From NCBI RefSeq assembly GCF_003148495.1, contig NZ_QGGH01000016.1, positions 1-64,000 on the forward strand: 64,000 bases of DNA. Direction: 5' to 3'. The notes beneath the pieces were generated by a model. It was given only the letters and a program-made list of their open reading frames with translations, searched no databases and was not told the origin of the DNA. Below are positions 35,700-44,868 of the stretch, one piece after another. Numbering within the stretch: the stretch's first letter is position 1; the number at the start of each line of letters is the position of its first letter. Position numbers and translations under genes: made by a program. This DNA is from Mesorhizobium loti. Lineage in GTDB: Bacteria > Pseudomonadota > Alphaproteobacteria > Rhizobiales > Rhizobiaceae.

Positions 35700-36989
35700 A
35701 TGGACGTGCAAGAAACCACGGCAGCATGCCGGGACGCCTTCGCCGAACTGTCGTCGCCAGCGTGCATCCACGACCCGTATCCGTTCATGCGGTGGTTGCG
35801 CGAGCACGATCCGGTGCACCGCGCGGCGTCGGGCCTCTTTCTGTTGAGCCGCCACGCCGACATCTACTGGGCACTCAAGGCCACGGGCGATGCGTTTCGG
35901 GGACCGGCGCCGGGCGAACTGGCGCGCTATTTCCCGCGTGCGGCGACCAGCCTGTCAATCAATCTGCTGGCGTCCACGCTAGCGATGAAGGACCCACCGA
36001 CGCATACGCGTCTGCGCCGGCTGATCTCGCGCGATTTCACCATGCGCCAGATCGACAACCTGCGGCCGAGCATCGCGCGCATCGTCGCAGCGCGCCTGGA
36101 CGGCATGGCGCCCGCGCTGGAGCGCGGGGAGGCGGTGGACCTGCATTGGGAATTCGCGCTGGCCTTGCCAATGCTGGTCTTCGCCGAACTGTTCGGCATG
36201 CCCCAGGACGACATGTTCGGGCTTGCCGCCGGCATCGGCGCCATTCTGGAAGGCCTGAGCCCACACGCCAGCGATCCCCAGCTCGCCGCGGCGGACGCGG
36301 CCAGCGCCAGGGTGCAGACCTACTTCGGTGACCTCATACAGCGCAAGCGCACTGATCCCCGCAACGACATCGTGTCGATGGTGGTCGGCGCACACGACGA
36401 CGATGCCGACACGTTGTCGGATGCGGAGTTGATCAGCATGCTGTGGGGCATGCTGCTGGGCGGCTTCGCCACCACTGCTGCGACCATCGACCATGCGGTC
36501 CTGGCGATGCTGGCGTATCCCGAACAGCGGCACTGGCTGCAGGGAGACGCCGTGGGGGTGAAGGCATTCGTCGAAGAAGTCCTGCGCTGCGACGCGCCTG
36601 CCATGTTCAGCTCCATTCCGCGTATCGCCCAGCGCGACATCGAACTGGGCGGCGTGGTGATCCCGAAGAACGCGGATGTGCGCGTGCTGATCGCGGCCGG
36701 CAATCGCGACCCGGACGCCTTCGCCGATCCCGACCGCTTCAATCCCGCGCGGTTCTACGGCACCACTCCTGGCATGTCGACCGATGGGAAGATCATGCTG
36801 AGCTTCGGCCACGGCATCCACTTCTGCCTCGGTGCGCAACTGGCCCGGGTGCAGTTGGCCGAGAGCCTGCCGCGGATCCAGGCGCGGTTCCCCACGCTGG
36901 CATTGGCCGAGCAGCCGACCCGGGAGCCCTCCGCGTTCCTTAGGACGTTCCGCGCGCTGCCGGTACGCCTGCATGCGCAGGAGGGCTGA
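35700..36989 (+). CDS. cyp114: Cytochrome P450 CYP114, gibberellin biosynthesis
   Basis: The 429-residue P450 has an I-helix GGFATTAATID and the heme loop FGHGIHFCLGAQLAR with Cys at about residue 376. CYP114 carries out the B-ring contraction from ent-7-hydroxykaurenoic acid toward GA12 aldehyde and works with the operon ferredoxin. It follows CYP112 by about 95 bases, and its stop is one base before the ferredoxin ATG. Confidence 0.93.
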   Translation: MDVQETTAACRDAFAELSSPACIHDPYPFMRWLREHDPVHRAASGLFLLSRHADIYWALKATGDAFRGPAPGELARYFPRAATSLSINLLASTLAMKDPPTHTRLRRLISRDFTMRQIDNLRPSIARIVAARLDGMAPALERGEAVDLHWEFALALPMLVFAELFGMPQDDMFGLAAGIGAILEGLSPHASDPQLAAADAASARVQTYFGDLIQRKRTDPRNDIVSMVVGAHDDDADTLSDAELISMLWGMLLGGFATTAATIDHAVLAMLAYPEQRHWLQGDAVGVKAFVEEVLRCDAPAMFSSIPRIAQRDIELGGVVIPKNADVRVLIAAGNRDPDAFADPDRFNPARFYGTTPGMSTDGKIMLSFGHGIHFCLGAQLARVQLAESLPRIQARFPTLALAEQPTREPSAFLRTFRALPVRLHAQEG

Positions 36990-36990
36990 G

Positions 36991-38106
36991 ATGCGCGTCG
37001 TGGTCGACCAGGATCTGTGTGGAACCACCGGGCAGTGCGTGCTGACGCTGCCGGGCACCTTTCGCCAGCGCGAACCGGACGGCGTGGCCGAAGTGTGCGT
37101 GGCGACGGTCCCGCAGGCGCTGCACGCCGCCGCGCGGCTCGCGGCCAGCCAGTGCCCCGTCGCCGCCATTCGGGTCATCGAAAGCGACGCTGGCGAGCGC
37201 GCCAGCGCCGACCCTGCGCCTTCTCCGGCGGAGGCTGAGCGACATGCCGCGAAAGACCAACGCAACCCAGGAGGACGGTTTGAAGGCAAGGTGGCCGTGG
37301 TGACCGGCGCCGGCGCCGGCATCGGCAAGGCATGCGCCCTCGCCATCGCGCGCGAGGGCGGCAGAGTGGTGGTGGCCGACATTGATGGCTCGGCGGCCAT
37401 CGCCTGCACCGCGCAGATCGCGGCCGAAGCGGGCTACGCGCTGGCCCTGGCCATGGACATCGCCGATGCGCAGGCGGTGGCAGCGCTGTTCGAGACGGCG
37501 GAGCGGCACTTCGGTGCGGTCGACCTGCTGGTGAACAACGCGAGCGCCATGCATCTGACCCCGCGCGACCGCGCGATCCTCGACCTGGACCTGGCGGTCT
37601 GGGATCAGACCATGGCGACCAATCTGCGCGGCACGCTGCTCTGCTGCCGGGAGGCCATCCCACGAATGATCGCCCGCGGCGGTGGCGCGATCGTCAACAT
37701 GTCGTCGTGCCAAGGGCTCAGCGGTGACACCGCGCAGACGTCCTACGCCGCGTCGAAGGCAGCGATGAACATGCTATCGACCTCGCTCGCCACCCAGTAC
37801 GGTCATGCGCAGATCCGCTGCAACGCGGTTGCGCCGGGTCTCATCATGACCGAGCGTCTCCTCGCCAAGCTGGACGAGTGCATGCAACGGCATCTGAGCC
37901 GGCACCAGCTCCTGCAGCGCGTCGGCCGCCCCGAGGACGTGGCCGCGCTGGTGGCGTTCCTGCTCTCCGACGATGCTGCGTTCATCACCGGCCAGGTCCT
38001 GTGCATCGACGGCGGCATGCTGGCGCATGTGCCGACGTACGCCGACGGTGGCAACAGCCGCGCCTGCGCCGACACCGCCGAAGCGGCCGCGGCGCCGCGC
38101 TGCTGA
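36991..38106 (+). CDS. Ferredoxin and short-chain dehydrogenase of the gibberellin operon as one ORF
   Basis: The single 371-residue frame contains two modules. Residues 1-66 are the small ferredoxin Fd_GA (VVVDQDLCGTTGQC, with further Cys at 36 and 55 in SQCPVAAI), the electron donor for CYP114. Residues about 96-371 are SDR_GA, with TGAGAGIGKA, NNAS and the catalytic SYAASKAAMN. SDR_GA helps oxidise GA12 aldehyde to GA12. In many rhizobia these are separate genes. Here a Pro/Ala/Glu-rich linker of about 30 residues joins them, with no stop and no ATG before the SDR. An AGGAGG just before the SDR part looks like its former ribosome site. The SDR stop overlaps the CYP117 start (TGATG). Confidence 0.88.
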   Translation: MRVVVDQDLCGTTGQCVLTLPGTFRQREPDGVAEVCVATVPQALHAAARLAASQCPVAAIRVIESDAGERASADPAPSPAEAERHAAKDQRNPGGRFEGKVAVVTGAGAGIGKACALAIAREGGRVVVADIDGSAAIACTAQIAAEAGYALALAMDIADAQAVAALFETAERHFGAVDLLVNNASAMHLTPRDRAILDLDLAVWDQTMATNLRGTLLCCREAIPRMIARGGGAIVNMSSCQGLSGDTAQTSYAASKAAMNMLSTSLATQYGHAQIRCNAVAPGLIMTERLLAKLDECMQRHLSRHQLLQRVGRPEDVAALVAFLLSDDAAFITGQVLCIDGGMLAHVPTYADGGNSRACADTAEAAAAPRC

Positions 38107-39449
38107 TGGACATGCTGCTCAACCCGCTGGACCGTCGGCACCGGCTGCGGGACGACATCCCGGTCGTGCCCGGCGCTTTCCCCCTGGTCGGGCATCTTCC
38201 CGCCATCGTCTGCGACCTGCCGCGCCTGCTGCGGCGCGCGGAACGGACGCTGGGCAGCCACTTCTGGCTGGATTTCGGCCCTGCCGGACACCTGATGACC
38301 TGCGTGGATCCGGATGCGTTCGCACTGCTCCGGCACAAGGACGTGTCCTCGGCGCTGATCGAAGAGATTGCGCCCGAATTGCTTGGCGGAACGTTGGTCG
38401 CCCAGGACGGCGGCGCGCACCGGCAGGCGCGCGACGCGATCAAGGCGGCGTTCCTGCCCAAGGGGCTGACCCAGGCCGGCATCGGCAACCTGTTCGCGCC
38501 CGTCATCCAGGCGCGGGTGCAGGCGTGGCGCGACCGCGGCGACGTGACCATCCTGCGCGAGACCGGCGACCTGATGCTCAAGCTCATCTTCAGCCTCATG
38601 GGAATCCCAGCGCAGGACTTGCCGGGATGGCATCGCAAATACCGGCAACTGCTGCAGTTGATCGTCGCGCCCCCGATCGACCTGCCCGGACTGCCCTTGC
38701 GGCGCGGCCGCGCCGCCCGCGACTGGATCGACGCGCAGTTGCGCCAGTTCGTCCGCGACGCGCGCGCGCATGCCGCGCGCACTGGGTTGATCAACGACAT
38801 GGTGAGCGCCTTCGATCGCAGCGACGATGCGCTCAGCGACGACGTCCTGGTCGCCAATATCCGCTTGCTGCTGCTTGCCGGTCACGACACCACCGCCTCG
38901 ACGATGGCCTGGATGGTGATCGAGCTGGCGCGGCAGCCTGGGCTGTGGGACGCCCTGGTCGAGGAGGCGCAACGCGTGGGCGCGGTGCCGACCCGGCACG
39001 CGGACCTGGCGCAGTGTCCGGTCGCCGAGGCGCTGTTCCGCGAGACGCTGCGCGTGCATCCGGCGACCACGCTCCTGCCCCGTCGCGCGCTGCAGGAATT
39101 GCAACTCGGCCAACGGCGCATTCCTGCGGGCACCCATCTGTGCATCCCGCTGCTGCATTTCTCGACCTCGGCGCTGCTGCACGAGGCGCCTGATCAGTTC
39201 CGCCTGGCACGGTGGCTGCAACTCACGGAGCCGATCCGGCCGGTGGACATGCTGCAGTTCGGTACCGGCCCACACGTCTGCATCGGTTACCACCTGGTAT
39301 GGCTGGAAATGGTGCAGTTCTGCATTGCCCTGGCACTGACCATGCACAAGGCCGGGGTGCGGCCGCGGTTGCTGAGCGGCGTCGAAAAAGGTCGGCGCTA
39401 TTACCCGACCGCACATCCGTCCATGAAAATCCGCATCGGATTCTCATGA
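38106..39449 (+). CDS. cyp117: Cytochrome P450 CYP117, gibberellin biosynthesis
   Basis: The 447-residue P450 has an I-helix AGHDTTAS, an ExxR segment (LFRETLRVHP) and heme loop FGTGPHVCIGYHLV with Cys at about residue 392. CYP117 oxidises ent-kaurene through kaurenoic acid to the 7-hydroxy acid. The start overlaps the SDR stop by one base, indicating coupled translation. Confidence 0.93.
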   Translation: MDMLLNPLDRRHRLRDDIPVVPGAFPLVGHLPAIVCDLPRLLRRAERTLGSHFWLDFGPAGHLMTCVDPDAFALLRHKDVSSALIEEIAPELLGGTLVAQDGGAHRQARDAIKAAFLPKGLTQAGIGNLFAPVIQARVQAWRDRGDVTILRETGDLMLKLIFSLMGIPAQDLPGWHRKYRQLLQLIVAPPIDLPGLPLRRGRAARDWIDAQLRQFVRDARAHAARTGLINDMVSAFDRSDDALSDDVLVANIRLLLLAGHDTTASTMAWMVIELARQPGLWDALVEEAQRVGAVPTRHADLAQCPVAEALFRETLRVHPATTLLPRRALQELQLGQRRIPAGTHLCIPLLHFSTSALLHEAPDQFRLARWLQLTEPIRPVDMLQFGTGPHVCIGYHLVWLEMVQFCIALALTMHKAGVRPRLLSGVEKGRRYYPTAHPSMKIRIGFS

Positions 39450-39590
39450 GCTGGCATCGCATGCCCCGTGTGGCGAGGCAGCTGCGCCGGCGACGCGCGG
39501 CAATGCTGCACTCGGCGCGCGCGCTCGGTGCGACGCCGCCAACACCGCGGCGGCTCGGACGCTCGCCGTGGCTGTGCCAGGTACAAGGAC

Positions 39591-40565
39591 ATGAACGACA
39601 TGCAGACCGATTCCACGCTACACGACGACGCGCAGGCGCGCGGCGCATCCGGCAGGCTGCCGCCGGAGATCTGGATGCAGGACGGCGCAAGGCGGGTCGA
39701 ACAGGCGCTGGCGCGTCTTCTCTGCGCCGAAGACGACGGTGAGACCGAGCTGATGGCGGCGATGCGCTACGCCACCCTGCATGGCGGAAAGCGCACCCGC
39801 GCCTTGCTCTGTCTGGCTACCGGCGCACTGGCCGACACGCCGGCGCACATGCTCGACTATGTCGGCGCCGCCATCGAGATGATGCACGCCTGTACCCTGG
39901 TCCACGACGACCTGCCCGCAATGGACGATGACGTGCTTCGCCGCGGCCTTCCGACCGTGCACGTCAAGTTCGGCGAAGCCACTGCGATCCTGGTCGGCGA
40001 TGCGCTGCAGGCGCACGCCTTCCTGACCCTGGCGAGCCTGGATGCGCCGGGCGACAACCGTATCGCGCTCGTGCGCGAACTGGCGCAGGCGGTGTCCGCC
40101 GAGGGTGCCGCAGGCGGGCAGGCCATGGATCTGTCGCTGGTAGGAAAGCACGTCGAGCTGGACAGGATTGTGGCGATGCACCGGATGAAGAGCGGAGCAC
40201 TAGTGCGCGCGTCCGTTCGCATGGGCGCGCTATGCGCCATCGCGGAGGATGCCGCCCACGCTGCGCTGTACTGTGCGCTCGATCGCTACTCCGCCTGTTT
40301 CGGCCTGGCGTTGCAGGTGGTCGACGACATTCTCGACGCGACAGCGGATACCGCGACGTTGGGCAAGACCCCCGGCAAGGACGCGGCGGCGCAGAAGCCG
40401 ACCTGTGCGTCGATCATGGGGCTTCAGGCAGCGCGCCAGTTGGCGCTGGATCTGTTGCGCGACGCCGGGGAGGCCATCGCCCCGCTGGGAACGCGTGCGG
40501 AACGGTTGGCGCAGATGCTGCAGCGGGCCAACGCGTATCTGTTCAAGCACGCGCCATGCGCATGA
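39591..40565 (+). CDS. ggps: Geranylgeranyl diphosphate synthase
   Basis: The 324-residue trans-prenyltransferase has both aspartate-rich motifs: DDLPAMDDD and DDILDATAD. It also shows the GGKRTRALL substrate segment and the GEATAILVGDALQ loop. It makes GGPP, the diterpenoid precursor. ATG 39591 follows CAAGGAC. About 140 GC-rich non-coding bases separate it from CYP117. Confidence 0.92.
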   Translation: MNDMQTDSTLHDDAQARGASGRLPPEIWMQDGARRVEQALARLLCAEDDGETELMAAMRYATLHGGKRTRALLCLATGALADTPAHMLDYVGAAIEMMHACTLVHDDLPAMDDDVLRRGLPTVHVKFGEATAILVGDALQAHAFLTLASLDAPGDNRIALVRELAQAVSAEGAAGGQAMDLSLVGKHVELDRIVAMHRMKSGALVRASVRMGALCAIAEDAAHAALYCALDRYSACFGLALQVVDDILDATADTATLGKTPGKDAAAQKPTCASIMGLQAARQLALDLLRDAGEAIAPLGTRAERLAQMLQRANAYLFKHAPCA

Positions 40566-40874
40566 GCGCGCCCGTCCGCATGGAGTCGCCCCTGTGCCGC
40601 TGCGATCGATCGGCCGGCGTGAGCGGTGCATGCTGCACTGTGTCCAAGTCGGCGGCGGCGATCGCAGCGGTTGCCCAGCACGGCCGCGGCGCACGCGGCG
40701 CGCTGGGCGCAAGCCTATGCGGCGGACCGGCCCCAGCATGGGGCGCGTCGCCGCGCCGGAGCAGGGCGGCCGTCCGGCGCTGCCCGCGCGCCGGGCCGCG
40801 ACGGGCCTGCGGCGACGTGCGCGGCGTCTGCCCGATCCTGGTTCCGTCAACTGTCTGCAGAAGGAACATACCGC

Positions 40875-42425
40875 GTGAACGCGCTGTCCGACCAGATCCT
40901 TTCCGAATTGCGCCACCTGCTGATCGAGATGAGCGACGGCGGCAGCGTCGGTCCGTCCGTCTACGACACGGCGCGAGCTCTGCAGTTCCACGGCAAAGTC
41001 GCCGGTCGGCAGGACGCATACGCGTGGCTCATCGCGCAACAACAGGCCGATGGCGGATGGGGAAGCGCGGACTTCCCGCTGTTCCGCCATGCGCCCACCT
41101 GGGCGGCGTTGCTGACATTGCAGCGTGCCGATCCTCTTCCCGGCGCTGCCGACGCAGTCCAGGCTGCAACCCGGTTCCTCGAGCGCCAGCCCGATCCCTA
41201 CGCGCATTCGGTGCCGGAAGACGCGCCGATCGGCGCGGAGCTGATCCTGCCGCAATTGTGCGGCGAGGCCGCATCCTTGCTGGGCGGCGTGGCGTTTCCG
41301 CGCCACCCGGCGCTGTTGCCGTTGCGGCAAGCGTGCCTTGTCAAGTTGGGGGCGGTGGCGACGTTGCCGAGCGGCCATCCGTTGCTGCACTCCTGGGAAG
41401 CCTGGGGAACCTCGCCGACCACTGCATGCCCGGACGACGACGGCAGCATCGGCATCAGTCCGGCGGCCACCGCCGCCTGGCGCGCGCACGCCGTAACACA
41501 GGGGAGCACGCCGCAGGTCGGGCGCGCCGACGCATATCTGCAGGCGGCATCGCGGGCGACGCGCAGCGGCATCGAAGGTGTCGTTCCCAACGTCTGGCCG
41601 ATCAATGTGTTCGAGCCATGCTGGTCGCTGTACACCCTGCATCTGGCCGGGCTGTTCGCGCATCCCGCGTTCGCCGATGCCGTGCGCGTGATCGTCGCGC
41701 AGCTCGACGCCCGCATGGGCGTGCGCGGTCTGGGCCCGGCCTTGCACTTCGCGGCCGATGCCGACGACACCTCCGTTGCGTTGTGCGTCCTGCGCCTTGC
41801 AGGTCGCGACCCGCCGGTCGATGCGTTGCGCGATTTCGAAATCGGCGAGCTATTCGTCACCTTCCCCGGCGAGCGCAATGCCTCGGTGTCGACCAACATC
41901 CATGCCCTGCATGCGTTGCGACTGTTGGGAAAGCCCGCCGCCGGCACCAGCTACTACGTCGAGGCCAATCGCAACCTGCACGGTCTATGGGACAACGAAA
42001 AATGGCACGTTTCGTGGCTGTATCCCACCGCGCATGCGGTCGCTGCGCTGGCGCAAGGCAAGCCCCAGTGGCGCGACGAGCGCGCGCTGGCGGCGCTGCT
42101 GCAGGCGCAGCGCGATGACGGCGGCTGGGGCGCCGGTCGCGCATCCTCATTTGAGGAAACCAGCTATGCGCTGTTCGCGTTGCACGTGATGGACGCGAGC
42201 GAAGAGCCGACAGGGCGCCGGCGCATCGCGCAGACGGTGGCGCGTGCGCTGGAGTGGATGCTCGCCCGCCATGTGTCGCATGCATTGCCGCAGACGTCGC
42301 TGTGGATCGGCAAGGAACTGTATTGCCCCACCCGGGTCGTGCGCGTGGCCGAACTCGCCGGGTTGTGGCTGGCGCTTCGTTGGGGGCGGCGCGTCCTGGC
42401 CGAGGGAGCAGGAGCGGCGCCATGA
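40875..42425 (+). CDS. cps: ent-Copalyl diphosphate synthase
   Basis: The 516-residue class II diterpene cyclase has the DxDD acid motif (DADD, residues 295-298) and QW-type repeats (QQQADGGWGSADF; LLQAQRDDGGWGAG). It cyclises GGPP to ent-CPP. GTG 40875 follows AAGGAA and gives the usual family length; the frame open from 40626 is longer but lacks homology. Its stop overlaps the KS start by 4 bases. Confidence 0.93.
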   Translation: MNALSDQILSELRHLLIEMSDGGSVGPSVYDTARALQFHGKVAGRQDAYAWLIAQQQADGGWGSADFPLFRHAPTWAALLTLQRADPLPGAADAVQAATRFLERQPDPYAHSVPEDAPIGAELILPQLCGEAASLLGGVAFPRHPALLPLRQACLVKLGAVATLPSGHPLLHSWEAWGTSPTTACPDDDGSIGISPAATAAWRAHAVTQGSTPQVGRADAYLQAASRATRSGIEGVVPNVWPINVFEPCWSLYTLHLAGLFAHPAFADAVRVIVAQLDARMGVRGLGPALHFAADADDTSVALCVLRLAGRDPPVDALRDFEIGELFVTFPGERNASVSTNIHALHALRLLGKPAAGTSYYVEANRNLHGLWDNEKWHVSWLYPTAHAVAALAQGKPQWRDERALAALLQAQRDDGGWGAGRASSFEETSYALFALHVMDASEEPTGRRRIAQTVARALEWMLARHVSHALPQTSLWIGKELYCPTRVVRVAELAGLWLALRWGRRVLAEGAGAAP

Positions 42426-43324
42426 TCCAGACCGAACGCGCGCTGCAGCAGGTGCTGGAGTGGGGGCGTTCCCTGACAGGGTTCGCCGACGAGCATGCCG
42501 TGGAAGCGGTCAGGGGCGGCCAGTACATCCTGCAGCGCATCCACCCGAGCCTGCGCGACACCTGCGCCCGCACTGGCCGCGATCCGCAGGCCGAAACGCT
42601 GATCGTGGCGTTCTATCGCGAACTGGCGCTGCTGTTCTGGCTCGACGATTGCAACGACCTTGGCCTGATCGCGCCGGAGGAGCTCGCCGCGGTGGAGCAG
42701 GCGCTGGGGCAGGGCGTGCCGTGCGCGCTCCCCGGATTCGAGGGCTGCGCTGTGCTGCGCGCTTCGCTGGCCGCGCTCGCCTACGATCGTCGCGACTATG
42801 CTCGGCTGCTCGACGACACCCGGTGCTACTGCGCGGCGCTGCGCGCCGGACACGCGCAGGCGGTAGGGGCGGAACGCTGGTCCTACGCCGAGTACCTGCA
42901 CAACGGCATCGATTCGATCGCCTACACGAACGTGTTCTGTTGCCTGTCGTTGCTGTGGGGGCTGGACATGGCGACCTTGCGCGCGCGTCCGGCGTTTCGC
43001 CAGGTCCTGCGGCTCATCTCCGCGATAGGGCGCCTGCAGAACGATCTGCATGGACGCGACAAGGACAGGTCGGCGGGCGAGGCCGACAACGCGGCGATCC
43101 TGCTGCGGCAGCGCTATCCGGCTATGCCTGTGGTGGAGTTCCTCAACGACGAGTTGGCCGGCCATACGCGAATGCTGCACCGGGTGATGGCGGAAGAACG
43201 CTTTCCCGCGCCGTGGGGAGCGTTGATCGAGGCCATGGCGGCCATCCGCGCGCAGTACTACCAGACCTCGACCAGCCGCTACCGCAGCGACGCTGCGGGG
43301 GGAGGCCAGCGTGCGCCCGCCTGA
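42422..43324 (+). CDS. ks: ent-Kaurene synthase
   Basis: The 300-residue class I terpene synthase has the metal motif DDCND (residues 75-79) after FWL, and the second metal motif in LQNDLHGRDKD. It converts ent-CPP to ent-kaurene. ATGA overlap with CPS suggests tight co-expression of the two cyclases, which pass the same intermediate. Confidence 0.93.
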   Translation: MIQTERALQQVLEWGRSLTGFADEHAVEAVRGGQYILQRIHPSLRDTCARTGRDPQAETLIVAFYRELALLFWLDDCNDLGLIAPEELAAVEQALGQGVPCALPGFEGCAVLRASLAALAYDRRDYARLLDDTRCYCAALRAGHAQAVGAERWSYAEYLHNGIDSIAYTNVFCCLSLLWGLDMATLRARPAFRQVLRLISAIGRLQNDLHGRDKDRSAGEADNAAILLRQRYPAMPVVEFLNDELAGHTRMLHRVMAEERFPAPWGALIEAMAAIRAQYYQTSTSRYRSDAAGGGQRAPA

Positions 43325-43408
43325 ACGGCGGGATGCGGCTGCGTGCGCGCGCTGCCGTCGGTCCGATCCGATGCAACGCCGTCCCCCGATGCGACGGATG
43401 GAGCGAGC

Positions 43409-44461
43409 ATGAGCGATAGCGACAACATCCCGGGCCGGCGCAAGGACGACCATCTGGACATCGTGCTGGATCGGCGAACGGCGCCGGCCACGGTCGCCGC
43501 CGGCTGGGAGTACATCCGTTTCGAACACTGCGCATTGCCCGAGTTGGACCTGACGCAGATCGACCTGCGCGCCTCGCTGCTGGGCAAGACCATGCGCGCG
43601 CCGCTGCTGATCAGCTCCATGACCGGCGGCGTGCCACGCGCCGAGGCCATCAACCGGCATCTGAGCGAGGCAGCACAAGCCTTGGGGATCGCCATGTGCG
43701 TCGGTTCGCAGCGCGTGAGCCTGCAATCCCGCAACTCCCAGGGGCTGACGCGCGCGCTGCGCCGCATGGCCCCAGACATCCCCTTGCTGGCTAATATCGG
43801 CGCCGCGCAACTGCGCGAGGCCGACGGCCTGGACCTGGCGCGCCGGGCGGTGGATGCGCTGGAGGCCGATGGACTCATCGTCCATCTCAATGCGCTGCAG
43901 GAAGCGGTACAGCCGGAGGGCGACCGCGACTGGCGCGGCGTCCTGGCGCAGATCGCTCGCGCCGCGCGCAGCGTGGACGTGCCGATTGTGGCCAAGGAAG
44001 TGGGGTCGGGCCTGTCCGCCTCGGTGGCCTGCGCGCTCGTCAAGGCGGGCGTGGCGGTCATCGATGTCGCCGGCGCCGGCGGCACCAGTTGGGCCGCGGT
44101 GGAGGGCGAGCGCGCCCGCGATGCCGACCGTGCAGTGGCGATGGCGTTCGCCGACTGGGGGATTCCGACCCCGGCCAGCGTGCAGGCGGTACGTCGGGCG
44201 CTGCCAACTGTGAAGCTGATCGCGTCGGGCGGGATCCGCGACGGCGTCGACGTGGCCAAGGCCATCCGCCTGGGCGCGGACATCGCCGGGCAGGCGGCCG
44301 GCGTGCTGCGCGCGGCGACGGTGTCCACCGAGGCGGTTGTCGCGCATTTCGAGATCGTCATCCGCCAGTTGGCCGTCGCCTGCTTCTGCACCGGCTCGGC
44401 TGATCTGGCGGCGTTGCGTCAGGCGCGGTTGTTGCCCCCGGCGCATCTGCCCGCCGGTTGA
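43409..44461 (+). CDS. idi: Isopentenyl-diphosphate isomerase type 2 (FMN-dependent)
   Basis: The 350-residue TIM-barrel flavoenzyme shows the FMN-binding segments of type 2 IDI: SSMTGGVPRAEAIN, MCVGSQRVSL, LIVHLNALQEAVQPEGD, VAKEVGSGLS, AGAGGTSWA and IASGGIRDGVDVAKAI. It interconverts IPP and DMAPP to feed GGPP synthesis. It is a common last gene of rhizobial gibberellin operons. ATG 43409 with a GA-rich site upstream; the frame from 43343 is an extension. Confidence 0.92.
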   Translation: MSDSDNIPGRRKDDHLDIVLDRRTAPATVAAGWEYIRFEHCALPELDLTQIDLRASLLGKTMRAPLLISSMTGGVPRAEAINRHLSEAAQALGIAMCVGSQRVSLQSRNSQGLTRALRRMAPDIPLLANIGAAQLREADGLDLARRAVDALEADGLIVHLNALQEAVQPEGDRDWRGVLAQIARAARSVDVPIVAKEVGSGLSASVACALVKAGVAVIDVAGAGGTSWAAVEGERARDADRAVAMAFADWGIPTPASVQAVRRALPTVKLIASGGIRDGVDVAKAIRLGADIAGQAAGVLRAATVSTEAVVAHFEIVIRQLAVACFCTGSADLAALRQARLLPPAHLPAG

Positions 44462-44868
44462 TGCCGGCGTCGCCCGCACGTGGCGGCGGGCGCCTTAGCA
44501 AGCTGCTGAATACCTACGCCAAAGATAGACTATTGATCCCTCTTGGCGAGGCGGTTCAATGCGCGGGAGCTCGTGATCACCAGAAGGGAAGTCGATGCCC
44601 AGGACGTGGCTTGGTTGGAGACGCCAAGGATCGTCAAACTGACGATTCTTGTAACGTGGTCGGGGATCGACAACGACAGGATCGAACCGGTCTCGTCCCG
44701 CATAGCGGAACGATAGCTCCACCGGAAGCATTCGGTTCTGCCACAGCATCGGCCAGGCAAAAATAACTTGCGTTGCGCAGATAAAATGCCCTGATCCTGC
44801 CATTCCTCCATGGGCACGTGGGCGGGGAGAAATCTCATACAACTGGCAGCGAAGGGAGGCTCGGCCCA
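44462..44868. other. Gap after the gibberellin operon
   Basis: This stretch of about 400 bases has a lower GC content than the operon. Minus-strand frames are open but show no motif I recognise. It marks the edge of the GC-rich block. The last 20 bases hold the GAAGGGAGG ribosome site of the MFS gene. Confidence 0.4.

Noticed and set aside
34403..44461. Many long open frames on the opposite strand of the gibberellin operon
   Set aside because: They are by-products of the high GC third positions of the real genes and have no recognisable domains.
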